Source: Chersky-840 sp050011815 (lineage in GTDB: Bacteria; Actinomycetota; Acidimicrobiia; Acidimicrobiales; UBA8190). From it: a stretch of DNA of 64,000 nucleotides. A program made the position numbers and the translations under genes. Within the stretch, counting starts at the first letter, position 1; the number at the start of each line of letters is the position of its first letter. The DNA is taken from positions 138,107 to 202,106 of the forward strand of contig JBEKIJ010000010.1 in assembly GCA_050011815.1 (NCBI GenBank), given 5' to 3'. The notes below the pieces were generated by a model. That model was not told the origin of the DNA, searched no databases, and saw only the letters and a list, made by a program, of their open reading frames with translations. This document shows, one piece after another, positions 50,056 through 58,333 of the stretch.

Positions 50056-52008
50056 ATGGAAGCCATACGCCCCAGTCAACGCGGCGACGACACCCGGTCA
50101 GCCGAAAATGACTCGAGATCCACGGTGGAACTCGAGGAGCCAAAGCGCGACTCGAGAGCCCCGAGTCGCCGACACCCCGGGGTCCGGCTCCTGCTCACCT
50201 TGGTGGTCCTCTTGCCCATGCTCGCCACCGGAATCCTCATCCTGTCTTCGGCCAACTCGGCATGGAGGTCCCGCCAGAACGCCGAGATCGTGGCCAAAGA
50301 CGCCACCGCCTTGCAGGTCGTCGCCTCGGCCCGGGCCCAGATGAACTCACTGGAGGTCCCGCTTTCGGCCGTGTCCTACGCCGCCCAGATCGGCATCAGC
50401 GAGCCCGTGCTCGACACGCTGCTGCACCCGGCCATCCCCTTCAGCACGCAGCTGGCCCAGGGAACCGCCACGATCGCCGGCTTCCCGACGTTCTCCTCGA
50501 CACCGACCCTCAGAGCAGACGTCGCACAGTTGAAGGCGATGATCCCGAAGGTCGCCTCCCGGTCCGTCTCTTTCGACGACGTCCACGCCTTCCTCACCAA
50601 GATGGCCGTTGACATCGACACCATCTGGTACAAGGACTACAACCGGCTCCAGTCCGACACCGCCTCGTGGCGACCACCGGGGTCGTTCGAGGTTCACACC
50701 TCGGCACTGCGCCAGACCTACCAGGCCTTCCTGGCCGGTGGTCACGAGATCGAAGGTGCCATCTTCGTCCTCGAAGGCATCGGGCCCGCCGACTCCAAGC
50801 AGGAGTTGATCCAGGGTGCGGGTGAGTACCAGACCGCCACCAGCGAGTTCGCCGGCGAGTTGAGCCCCAAGGCGGAGCAGGCCTGGCGCCACCTGCAGAC
50901 CGATCCTTCGGATCGACAGTTCTCGGCCACCATCCAGCAGGGGCTCACCGTGGCCCTCACCGGTTCGAAGCCACCCTTCGTCGACAACCCCACCTTCGCC
51001 GGCACCTCCATGACGCCGGGGATCCACTACCTCGTCGACGTCAACAAGCTCGTGACGGCGGCATCGCAGGATCTCCACGACACGGCCCTGGCCCAGGCGT
51101 CGGCCGCCACGGGTCGCCTCGTGAGCGAGCTCCTCTTCCTGGCCCTGTTGGCCCTGGTCGGCTTCGGCGGTGTGGTCGTCGGTGGTCGCGTGCTGACCCG
51201 ACCGCTCAAGAAGCTGGCCGCCGCGGCCCTTCAGGTCCACAGCGGCGAGTTCGACCTCGAGCGGCTGCCCGACTCCGGACCCCGCGAGGTCGTCACCACC
51301 ACCGAGGCGTTCAACGACATGGCCCTGACCCTGAAGGCGGTCGAGGCCAAGGCGGTGGCGCTGGCGGCAGAGGACCTCTCGGATCCCGAGCTGCTCATCC
51401 CCCTGCCCGGTCGGACGGGACATGCCCTCCAGGCATCGGTCGACACCCTCGCCGTCAGGATCCGCGAGCGTGAGGTCCAGCGCCAGCTCCTCCACGAGGC
51501 CGCCACCCACGACTCGCTCACCGGCCTCTTGAACCGTGCCGCGGTGTTCGAATTCCTGACCCACGACGTGAGTCGACGCCGGGAGGCGGGCGAGACGGTG
51601 GCCGTCCTGTTCATCGACCTCGACGGCCTCAAACCACTGAACGACACCTACGGCCACGAAGTGGGCGACACCGCCATCCTGGCCACGGGCATGGCCCTCA
51701 TGCAGGCCACCGACGACTGCGACGTCGTCGGCCGTCTCGGGGGCGACGAGTTCCTGGTCGTGCTGTGCCACGCCCACAGCTGCAGCGGCGACACGGTCGT
51801 GGAGAAGATCCGCGACAGTGTCTCGCAGTGCCGGATCCCGGTGCAGGACGTGCTGGTGCCGCTGGAGGCGAGCGTGGGTGTGGCTCTCACCCAATGCGAC
51901 ACCGACACCGACCCCATGCTGCTCGTGCGGCAGGCCGACGAGGCCATGTACGAGGCGAAGAAGACGGCCCGGGCCATCCGGGACCGGTTCACCTCCGCCA
52001 ACAGCTGA
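50056..52008 (+). CDS. Membrane-bound diguanylate cyclase (HAMP-GGDEF)
   Basis: 650 residues from ATG 50056. A cytoplasmic tail (1-42) is followed by TM1 (about 43-65), a ~290-residue extracellular sensor region, TM2 (LLFLALLALVGFGGVVVGG, about 355-375), a HAMP linker, a short coiled segment and a GGDEF domain whose active site is intact (G562 to F566). ATHDSLTGLLNRAAVFE starts the domain. No RxxD inhibitory site is seen five residues before GGDEF, so product inhibition is probably absent. It should make cyclic di-GMP in response to an external cue. No EAL domain. Confidence 0.92.
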   Translation: MEAIRPSQRGDDTRSAENDSRSTVELEEPKRDSRAPSRRHPGVRLLLTLVVLLPMLATGILILSSANSAWRSRQNAEIVAKDATALQVVASARAQMNSLEVPLSAVSYAAQIGISEPVLDTLLHPAIPFSTQLAQGTATIAGFPTFSSTPTLRADVAQLKAMIPKVASRSVSFDDVHAFLTKMAVDIDTIWYKDYNRLQSDTASWRPPGSFEVHTSALRQTYQAFLAGGHEIEGAIFVLEGIGPADSKQELIQGAGEYQTATSEFAGELSPKAEQAWRHLQTDPSDRQFSATIQQGLTVALTGSKPPFVDNPTFAGTSMTPGIHYLVDVNKLVTAASQDLHDTALAQASAATGRLVSELLFLALLALVGFGGVVVGGRVLTRPLKKLAAAALQVHSGEFDLERLPDSGPREVVTTTEAFNDMALTLKAVEAKAVALAAEDLSDPELLIPLPGRTGHALQASVDTLAVRIREREVQRQLLHEAATHDSLTGLLNRAAVFEFLTHDVSRRREAGETVAVLFIDLDGLKPLNDTYGHEVGDTAILATGMALMQATDDCDVVGRLGGDEFLVVLCHAHSCSGDTVVEKIRDSVSQCRIPVQDVLVPLEASVGVALTQCDTDTDPMLLVRQADEAMYEAKKTARAIRDRFTSANS

Positions 52009-52065
52009 CCACCCCCGCACCACCGGGGTCCGACCGCCCCCTCGAGCATCTCGACGAGGGCTGCC

Positions 52066-52830
52066 TCAGGTGTGCCAGCAGGCCGTGGTGACCTCGTCCC
52101 GGGCGGTGCGCACCTCGACGCCCTCGAAATCCGCCAGTGTGCTGATCCGGAACTGGTCGTCACGGGCGGTGGCCCGCTGCATCTCGCGTTGGCGGGCCGA
52201 GTAGTACCGCTCCCGGTCGTACCCCTCGCCCTCGGGCGCGTAGCTCGCCACCAGGACCCGCCGCGGCGCGGCGCTCTTGTTGGCCTCGGAGTAATGGGGC
52301 ATGAGCCCGTCGATACACACGGCGTCACCCGGGGCGAGCTCCGCCGGCGACCACGGCAACGACGACACGATGTCGGCGGCGACGACGCCGCGGCCGTCGG
52401 TGGGCAGGAGCCGGTCCACGTCGGAGGCGAACCACAGACACCCTGACGTGGTGCTGCACTCGTCGATGGCAACCAGGACCGACATCACCCGCGACGCACC
52501 GGGGTAGGCGGCCAGGTCCTGATGGGGGCTGAATCCGGCCCCGCCGGGCTGCTTGTAGTTGATCTTGTCCTTGAAACCCACCACGTCGACACCGAGCGCC
52601 GTGGCCGCCACCCTCGCCAACGCGCCGCGGGCCAGGCCCTCGAAACCGCGGTGGCAGGCCGACACGTTCTCGGTCCGGCAGATGGCATCACCCGTCGCCG
52701 TGCGCTCGGCGTACTGGCCCCAACGGTGGCTCCCCGCCGGCCAGGCCTCGACGGCGGCGGCCCAGGCTCCCAGCGCCTCGAGCTCGTCCCCGCCCACCAC
52801 CGACCGCCGGATCGGTGAGGCCGCCGTCAC
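52066..52830 (-). CDS. PhnY/TmpA-like Fe(II)/2-oxoglutarate phosphonate hydroxylase (PhyH superfamily)
   Basis: 254 residues from GTG 52830, which overlaps the HD gene stop as GTGA. GFKDKINYKQPGGAGF followed by PHQDLAAY gives H103 and D105; LMPHYSEANKS gives H179; R190 can hold 2-oxoglutarate. The KINYK-PGGAGF-PHQD stretch resembles PhnY and TmpA, which hydroxylate carbon 1 of 2-aminoethylphosphonate or its trimethyl form (from memory of these families). Placement directly after a PhnZ-type gene strongly supports this role. Exact substrate (2-AEP, methylated AEP or another phosphonate) is open. Confidence 0.82.
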   Translation of the reverse strand: MTAASPIRRSVVGGDELEALGAWAAAVEAWPAGSHRWGQYAERTATGDAICRTENVSACHRGFEGLARGALARVAATALGVDVVGFKDKINYKQPGGAGFSPHQDLAAYPGASRVMSVLVAIDECSTTSGCLWFASDVDRLLPTDGRGVVAADIVSSLPWSPAELAPGDAVCIDGLMPHYSEANKSAAPRRVLVASYAPEGEGYDRERYYSARQREMQRATARDDQFRISTLADFEGVEVRTARDEVTTACWHT

Positions 52831-53366
52831 CGCGGCGTCGGAGCGCGCCGGGTCCCGGCCACCTCCCCCAGCACCGGGACCCAGTGGGCCAGGGGGGGGA
52901 CGGCACGGCCGGGGACCTTGGCGGCGTCGTCGGCACGGCGGAGCTCGAGCGCGTCACGGGCGTAGGCGGACGAGAGGAAGGACTCGACCTCGTCAGGGGC
53001 GAGCGCTCCGCCTTGGACGCCGAGGGTCCGGGTGCTCTCGGTGGAGAGCCGGGACCGGTACGACGAGTCGGTGGTGACGAGGTAGCGCTTGGCGGGAACG
53101 TGCGCCTCGACCAACCCGGCCACGCGGGCGCCGAGCAGGGAGCGGACCTGCTCGGCCCCGACCACGCCGTGGCTCTCGTCGGGCCCGAAGCGATGCCCGA
53201 TGTCGTGCACCAGCCCCGCCACCTGGAGCTCGGGGTCGTCGGGACGCACCTGGGCCAGTTCGAACGCGCACTGCAGACCGTGGTCGAGCTCGCTCAGCCC
53301 CTCGGTCTCCTCCGACGGTGCCGAGCCCATCGAGGAGAGAAGGTCGAGCAGCTCGGGGAGGGTCAT
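52827..53366 (-). CDS. PhnZ/TmpB-type HD-domain di-iron oxygenase (C-P bond cleavage)
   Basis: 179 residues, the usual size of this family. Iron ligands line up as H29, H54-D55 (GLVHDIGH), H66, H89 and a late Asp (D146/D147). H89-x3-K93 (HVPAKRYL), then TLGVQGG and RRADDAAKVPG are hallmarks of the phosphonate-degradation-associated HD family. PhnZ uses a mixed-valence di-iron site and O2 to split 1-hydroxyphosphonates, releasing phosphate. E22 is seven residues before H29, as in PhnZ, but the gating Tyr expected three residues earlier is Glu19. ATGA overlap with the upstream hydrolase gene and GTGA with the oxygenase gene. Confidence 0.88.
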   Translation of the reverse strand: MTLPELLDLLSSMGSAPSEETEGLSELDHGLQCAFELAQVRPDDPELQVAGLVHDIGHRFGPDESHGVVGAEQVRSLLGARVAGLVEAHVPAKRYLVTTDSSYRSRLSTESTRTLGVQGGALAPDEVESFLSSAYARDALELRRADDAAKVPGRAVPPLAHWVPVLGEVAGTRRAPTPR

Positions 53367-54796
53367 GTGACGATGTCGGGGACCCGGCCGACCCCGCCGT
53401 CGGACAGCAGCATGTCACTGAGCGTACGATCCGCGTGGCGCGACCGCCACGTGAGCATGGATTGGGCGTAGCGCAGGACGACCTCGGGGTCGGTGATCTC
53501 GGTTCTCCAGGTCGGGTCGGCGTCGAGGTCGAAACAGCGCCACGCACCGTCGCCGTATTGGACATAGGCGGCGGAGTCGTCGCGCAGGACCGCCAGGTGC
53601 TTGGACTCGAGGCGGCGGTCCCACGGCCAGGGGTGGGGACCGCTGTAGATGTACTCCCAGCGCCAGTCGTACTCCCAGTGCGCCCCGTCGCGCCACCACG
53701 GCGGCCGTTCTCCGGCCAGGAACGGGGTGAGCGGCATGCCGTCACACTGGGCCGGCACGTCGATGTCGATCGCTTCGCAGATCGTCGGGAACACGTCGAC
53801 GTTCTCGGTGAACTCGGTGACCACCGTCCCCGCCGTCTCGGGATGACGGGGGTCGCGCACGATGCCCAGGACGTGGTAGCTCGACTCGAAAGGGCCGCCC
53901 TTGTCGAGCGTCCCCTGATCGCCGAGCTGCTCGCCGTGGTCGGCGGTGACGACGACGAGGGTGTCGTCCCACATGCCGAGGGTCCGCAGGGCGTCGAGGA
54001 CCCGTCCGAACTGCTCGTCGACGTCGGAGATCATGCCCAGGTACTGCGCCTGCAATTTCCGGAGCTCACCTTCGTCGGTGGGCGCGGCGAAGGCGGCCAG
54101 TCGACCGCAGAAGGGCATGTCGCGCGCAGGGCGGGCCAGCGCCGGCGCCATGGCGTCGGGGTCATAGGCGGTGGACCAGTGTCCCGCCGCCGCGTAGGGC
54201 GGGTGCGGGCGCAGGTAGCTGGCGTGCGCGAACCAGGGCCCGTCCTGGCGTTGCAGCCAGGCGATGACGGCGTCGCTCAGGAAGGCGGACACACCGTGCT
54301 CGGCCGGCCGGTCGGGTTCGGTGGCCAGGGTGGGGTCGCCCCCGGCCGGGATGTCGTAGCCCAGCTCCTCGAGCCATCGACGCCAGGCGTCCACCTCGTC
54401 GGGCAGGTCGAGCCCCACCTCGAACCCGGGGGGGTGGCCCTGGTAGGTCGACATCCGACGGTCGCCGGGCCCCGTCACCGTTCTCGGGTCGATGCCCTGG
54501 TCGGTGTAGCCGAACACGACGGGGGCGTAGCCCGCCCGCCGCGCCGCCCGGGCCACGTTGTCGAAGCGGAAGTCGAGGGGAGTCCCGTTGCCGACCACGC
54601 GGTTGTTGAGCTGATACGTCCCGGTGTACAGACAGGCCCGGCCCGGGGCGCACGGGGCGGCCTGGCTGTAGTGCCGGGCCAGGCGGACGCCTTCGCCCGC
54701 CAAGGCGTCGAGGGTGGGCGTCTGCACCACCGGGTGCCCGGCGGCGGAGAGGCAGTCGCCACGGAACTGGTCCAGGGTGACGAGAAGAACGTTCAT
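53363..54796 (-). CDS. Phosphonate monoester hydrolase/sulfatase-like enzyme (alkaline phosphatase superfamily)
   Basis: 477 residues. VTLDQFRGDCL supplies D9-Q10; CAPGR (C49 to R53) is the CxPxR site where Cys becomes formylglycine; TADHGEQ gives D286-H287. An Asp-Gln rather than Asp-Asp start of the metal site is what I recall for phosphonate monoester hydrolases (PMH/PehA), as is NRVVGNGTPLD followed by VFGYTDQGID. It would release a phosphonate from its ester. A formylglycine-generating enzyme must exist elsewhere. It is followed by the PhnZ-type gene (4-base overlap), which strengthens phosphonate over sulfate. An arylsulfatase remains possible. Confidence 0.82.
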   Translation of the reverse strand: MNVLLVTLDQFRGDCLSAAGHPVVQTPTLDALAGEGVRLARHYSQAAPCAPGRACLYTGTYQLNNRVVGNGTPLDFRFDNVARAARRAGYAPVVFGYTDQGIDPRTVTGPGDRRMSTYQGHPPGFEVGLDLPDEVDAWRRWLEELGYDIPAGGDPTLATEPDRPAEHGVSAFLSDAVIAWLQRQDGPWFAHASYLRPHPPYAAAGHWSTAYDPDAMAPALARPARDMPFCGRLAAFAAPTDEGELRKLQAQYLGMISDVDEQFGRVLDALRTLGMWDDTLVVVTADHGEQLGDQGTLDKGGPFESSYHVLGIVRDPRHPETAGTVVTEFTENVDVFPTICEAIDIDVPAQCDGMPLTPFLAGERPPWWRDGAHWEYDWRWEYIYSGPHPWPWDRRLESKHLAVLRDDSAAYVQYGDGAWRCFDLDADPTWRTEITDPEVVLRYAQSMLTWRSRHADRTLSDMLLSDGGVGRVPDIVT

Positions 54797-54816
54797 CGGT
54801 GTGGTCCCCTCGGGGC

Positions 54817-56076
54817 TCAGGCGCTGACGGGGACCTCGAGGACCGGCGTCGTCGGAGCTCTCACGGCGGAACCGTTGGCCGCCTCACGCTCGGCCCGATG
54901 GGCGTTGGCCCATCCCGGGCCGCGCACGATGTAGGACAGACGCTCGCGCCACGAGGTCGAGGACGCCACGTCTCGCAGCATCTGGGCGTACTCGTGCGTA
55001 GCGATGCGGCCGGGTTGGAACGTGTCGATGTTCTTGGTCAGCCCGTAGACGACCCGCTCACCTTCGGGCTCGAAGGTCCCGAAGAGCCGGTCCCACAGGA
55101 TCAGGATGCTGCCGTGGTTGCGGTCGAGGTACTGGCGGTTCGAACCGTGGTGCACGCGATGGTGCGAGGGGGTGTTGAGGACCTCTTCGGCCGGGCCCAG
55201 GGCCCCGATGGTCTCGGTGTGGATCCAGTACTGGTAGAGGAGGTTCACGCCCCGTGCCGTCTCGACCAACCCCGGCCTGATGCCGAAGAGGCACAGCGAC
55301 CCGAAGGGCACGAAGGTCCCGAAGGCCTCGGCCACGGGCTGGCGCAGGGCTGTCGACAGGTTGTAATGCTGGCTCGAGTGGTGCACGACGTGGATCGCCC
55401 ACATGTAGCGGCTGGTGTGCATGAAGCGGTGGTCCCAGTAGTAGAGGAAGTCCCACGCCGCGATGGCCGCCGCCACCGCCACCGCCCCGGTGCCGAGGTC
55501 GGGCAGGAACCGTCGCCGCCACAGCCGCTCGGGAGTGGTCCGAGACGCCCACGTCGTGGTGATGGCCACGCCCCCCGCCACCACGGCGATCACCCCGCCG
55601 ACCGACGACACGCGCCGTGCCACCCGGGCGGCCACCGATGGCTCGTCGCCTGTCTCGGCGTGCCCGGTGTGCGCCGCCGAACCGTTCCCCGCGGCCGGCT
55701 CGGGCTCGCCACCGGCGGCCTCGATCCTTCTCGCCACGACGTCGGCGACGGTGGTGGCGGCTGCCGCCCCCAGGGCCCCGGCGACCACGGCCTTTCCGTA
55801 CCGGCCCCGGCCGGGCGTGAACGGCGCCAGGAGCTTGGGCCCCACGAGGGGCGCCACCAGGCTCCCCACGCCCATGGCCAGGCTGGCCAAGGTGTCGCGC
55901 TTCTCGTAGTCCCCCGCCGTGGGCCCGTTCCGCGCGGCACGCCGTCGCAGCCACCAGTACTCCCCCGCCATGGTGGCGAAATAGAAGGGAACGGCGATGA
56001 TCGTGAGGTCCTTGGCATCCCCCGCCCCCGGAGCGGTGCGGGGGGGACCACTCCCACGGTCACGGCGACGACGCAT
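54817..56076 (-). CDS. Sterol desaturase/fatty-acid hydroxylase superfamily membrane di-iron enzyme
   Basis: 419 residues. Membrane segments and a disordered Pro/Glu/Gly stretch (about 120-150) precede the His-box core: DHRFMH, HVVHHSSQHYN and SHHRVHHGSN, the HxxxH / HxxHH / HHxxHH set that binds two irons. The order and spacing resemble alkylglycerol monooxygenase-like and other C-5 desaturase relatives, enzymes that oxidise lipids with O2. It ends 20 bases before the hydrolase gene and is first in the likely phosphonate operon. CACAAT six bases before ATG 56076 is a possible leaderless promoter. Confidence 0.87.
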   Translation of the reverse strand: MRRRRDRGSGPPRTAPGAGDAKDLTIIAVPFYFATMAGEYWWLRRRAARNGPTAGDYEKRDTLASLAMGVGSLVAPLVGPKLLAPFTPGRGRYGKAVVAGALGAAAATTVADVVARRIEAAGGEPEPAAGNGSAAHTGHAETGDEPSVAARVARRVSSVGGVIAVVAGGVAITTTWASRTTPERLWRRRFLPDLGTGAVAVAAAIAAWDFLYYWDHRFMHTSRYMWAIHVVHHSSQHYNLSTALRQPVAEAFGTFVPFGSLCLFGIRPGLVETARGVNLLYQYWIHTETIGALGPAEEVLNTPSHHRVHHGSNRQYLDRNHGSILILWDRLFGTFEPEGERVVYGLTKNIDTFQPGRIATHEYAQMLRDVASSTSWRERLSYIVRGPGWANAHRAEREAANGSAVRAPTTPVLEVPVSA

Positions 56077-56144
56077 GGGACCATTGTGCGTGCGCCGGGC
56101 TGCCCCCGTCGACCCGTGCCCGGATGGGCTCCTGTTCGGGCGGC

Positions 56145-56798
56145 TCAGCTCGCGCTCAGGGAACCGACCTCACCCCGGACCGGGCCGGCCAGGCCGTAGA
56201 GCAGGAACGTGCACAACTCGTCGGCCACCTCGTCGAGCGGCGCGGGCCTCGGATCGCCGGCCCGCACCGACATGGCGCCGTAGAGCTGCTGACCGACGAA
56301 GGTCGTGGCCTTGTCGGGGTCGAGCAACCGGAAGTCGCCGGAGTGGGTGCCCTGTTCGATCACGTCGTGGATGAGGCCGGCGATGTCGAGCCCGATGAGG
56401 GCCAGCTCGGCACCCACGGTCGAGGCCACCTGGCTGGGCAGGCCCTGGGTGGCCAGGGTCAGACGGAAGAAGGCGGGGTTGTCGTCGATGCGCTCGAGCA
56501 TGGCGAGCACGAGCGTGCGGAGACGGTCGGCCGGGGCACCGTCGCGCTCCCACGACGCCACCACGGAATCGAGCACGAGGGTGTGCATCCTCTGGAGACA
56601 GGCCCGCAGCAGCTCGTCCCGATTGGCGAAGTACACGTACAGCGTCGACCGGGCCACACCGGCTTCGGTGGCGATCTCGTCCATGGGGACCTCGGTGGTG
56701 CCGCGCTCTCCGAACAACCGGCGCGCCACGTCGATGATCTGGTCGCGGCGGAAATCCCGGATGAGGGCTTTGAGCTCTGCCGGTGAGGAGCGGGGCAC
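56145..56798 (-). CDS. TetR/AcrR family transcriptional regulator
   Basis: 217 residues from GTG 56798, abutting the P450 stop (TGA-GTG). RRDQIIDVARRLFGERGTTE, then IATEAGVARSTLYVYFANRDELL is the HTH; the rest is the ligand domain (LTLATQGLPSQVAS). It is the second gene of a P450-regulator operon and probably represses it through the palindrome at 58058-58076. Confidence 0.93.
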   Translation of the reverse strand: MPRSSPAELKALIRDFRRDQIIDVARRLFGERGTTEVPMDEIATEAGVARSTLYVYFANRDELLRACLQRMHTLVLDSVVASWERDGAPADRLRTLVLAMLERIDDNPAFFRLTLATQGLPSQVASTVGAELALIGLDIAGLIHDVIEQGTHSGDFRLLDPDKATTFVGQQLYGAMSVRAGDPRPAPLDEVADELCTFLLYGLAGPVRGEVGSLSAS

Positions 56799-58037
56799 TC
56801 AGCGGGCCCCGATCGGTTGCGTGGGTGAGAAGGCCACGGGCAGATGCTTCACGCCGTTGATGAAGTTCGACTGCAGGCGCTCGACCTCGCCGTTCACATG
56901 GATGTCGGGAACACGGTCGAGGAGGTGCTCGAACATGACGATGATCTCCATGCGGGCCAGATTGGCCCCGAGGCAGAAGTGCGGCCCACCCCCGCCGAAT
57001 GCCATATGGGGATTGGGTTTCCGGGCCACATCGAACCGGTCCGGGTCCTCGAACACCGTCTCGTCCCGGTTGGCCGACACATGGAAGAAGACGACCTTCT
57101 CTCCTTCTTTGATGAGCTGCCCGCCGATCTCGACGTCCTCGGTCGTCTGGCGACGGAAGTTCATCACCGGCGTGACGAAGCGCAGCATCTCCTCCACCGC
57201 CGACGGCAGCAGCGACCGGTCGTTGCGGAGCCGCTCCCACTGGTCCGGGAATTGCGAGAACGCCACCATGGCCCCCGACATCAGGTTGCGGGTGGTCTCG
57301 TTGCCCGCCACCGCCAGCAGCAGGAAGAACATGTCGAGCTCGAGCTCCGACAGGCGCTCCCCGTCCAGCTCCACCTGGGTCAGGACGCTCATGAGGTCCC
57401 CGGCGGGATGGACGCGCTTGTGCTCGTAGAGCTCGTTGGCGTACCCGAAGAGCTCGGTGGCCGCCAAGGCCGCATTCTCCTCGGCGACCCCCTGAGCTCC
57501 CTGGTACTCGGCGTCATCGCGCCCGATCATCCGGTTCGACCAGTCGAACATCTTGGCGCGGTCCTCGGGCGGGACCCCCAGGACCTCGGCCAGCACGACG
57601 AGGGGGAGCTCGGCGGCGACGTCGATGACGAAGTCGGCCGATCCCGACTCGCAGATCCGGTCGATGATGTCGTCGGCAACGGCGTGGATGTTCTGTTGGA
57701 GCTCGCCGATCATCCGGGGCGTGAAGCCCTTGTTCACGAGGCGGCGGTAGCGGGTGTGCAGCGGGGGGTCCATGGTCACCATCAACAGCCGTTGCTGCTC
57801 GAGCTGCTCCTCGGGCGTGTCCCACAAGAAGGTGCCCTTGCGGTACGACGAGAACCGCTGGGCGTCCCGGTTCACGGTGACGCAGTCCTCGTGGCGGGTG
57901 ACGGCCCAGAAGCCGGGCCCGTCGGTCTCCTCGTGCCAGTACGCCGGAGCGGTGCGTCGCAGGTGGGCGAACCACTCGTAGGGAACGCCGGAGACGAAGT
58001 TGCGGGAATCGGTGAGGTCGATCGAGGTCGGGTTCAT
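56799..58037 (-). CDS. Cytochrome P450
   Basis: 412 residues. AGNETTR (244-250) is the I-helix oxygen-binding motif, EEMLR the ExxR pair (E283, R286), and FGGGGPHFCLG the heme loop with C355 as iron ligand. HEETDGPGFWAVTRHED and PPLHTRYRRLVNKGFTPR match actinobacterial P450s near the steroid- and terpene-hydroxylating CYP families. ATG 58037 follows GGAGGT. It needs a ferredoxin and reductase; the closest ferredoxin in the window is at 36.5 kb. Likely controlled by the co-transcribed TetR protein. Confidence 0.95.
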   Translation of the reverse strand: MNPTSIDLTDSRNFVSGVPYEWFAHLRRTAPAYWHEETDGPGFWAVTRHEDCVTVNRDAQRFSSYRKGTFLWDTPEEQLEQQRLLMVTMDPPLHTRYRRLVNKGFTPRMIGELQQNIHAVADDIIDRICESGSADFVIDVAAELPLVVLAEVLGVPPEDRAKMFDWSNRMIGRDDAEYQGAQGVAEENAALAATELFGYANELYEHKRVHPAGDLMSVLTQVELDGERLSELELDMFFLLLAVAGNETTRNLMSGAMVAFSQFPDQWERLRNDRSLLPSAVEEMLRFVTPVMNFRRQTTEDVEIGGQLIKEGEKVVFFHVSANRDETVFEDPDRFDVARKPNPHMAFGGGGPHFCLGANLARMEIIVMFEHLLDRVPDIHVNGEVERLQSNFINGVKHLPVAFSPTQPIGAR

Positions 58038-58057
58038 CCGGACGGCACCTCCAACTA

Positions 58058-58076
58058 ATCAGACACAGTGTCCGAT
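58058..58076. promoter_or_regulatory. TetR operator of the P450 operon (19-bp palindrome)
   Basis: ATCAGACAC-A-GTGTCCGAT, palindromic with one mismatched pair. It sits at the expected +1 of the promoter and 6 bases upstream of the GGAGGT ribosome-binding site, the standard position for a repressor site. Confidence 0.7.
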
Positions 58077-58083
58077 TCGTTGG

Positions 58084-58089
58084 ATGATA
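58084..58089 (-). promoter_or_regulatory. -10 element of the P450 operon
   Basis: TATCAT on the minus strand; expected +1 at about 58077, immediately beside the palindrome at 58058-58076. Confidence 0.5.
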
Positions 58090-58333
58090 CGTCCGCGGCC
58101 CCGGGCCGTCAACGCCCTGGGTGGCTAGGCTTGCGCCCAAAGCGCCTCGGGCAGACCATCCGAGCACCTACCGCCGGCCTGGGCTGGACAACACATGGGC
58201 TTAGCTGGACGACAACGACAGGCCCGGCGACGGTGAGGCCCCCATGGCCACGGCGAACGGTCTTCGGACCACCCGACGGTGTCCCGTCCCGCCGCGGTGC
58301 ATGGCCCGGATCACCAATGACTGAGTCGTCGTG

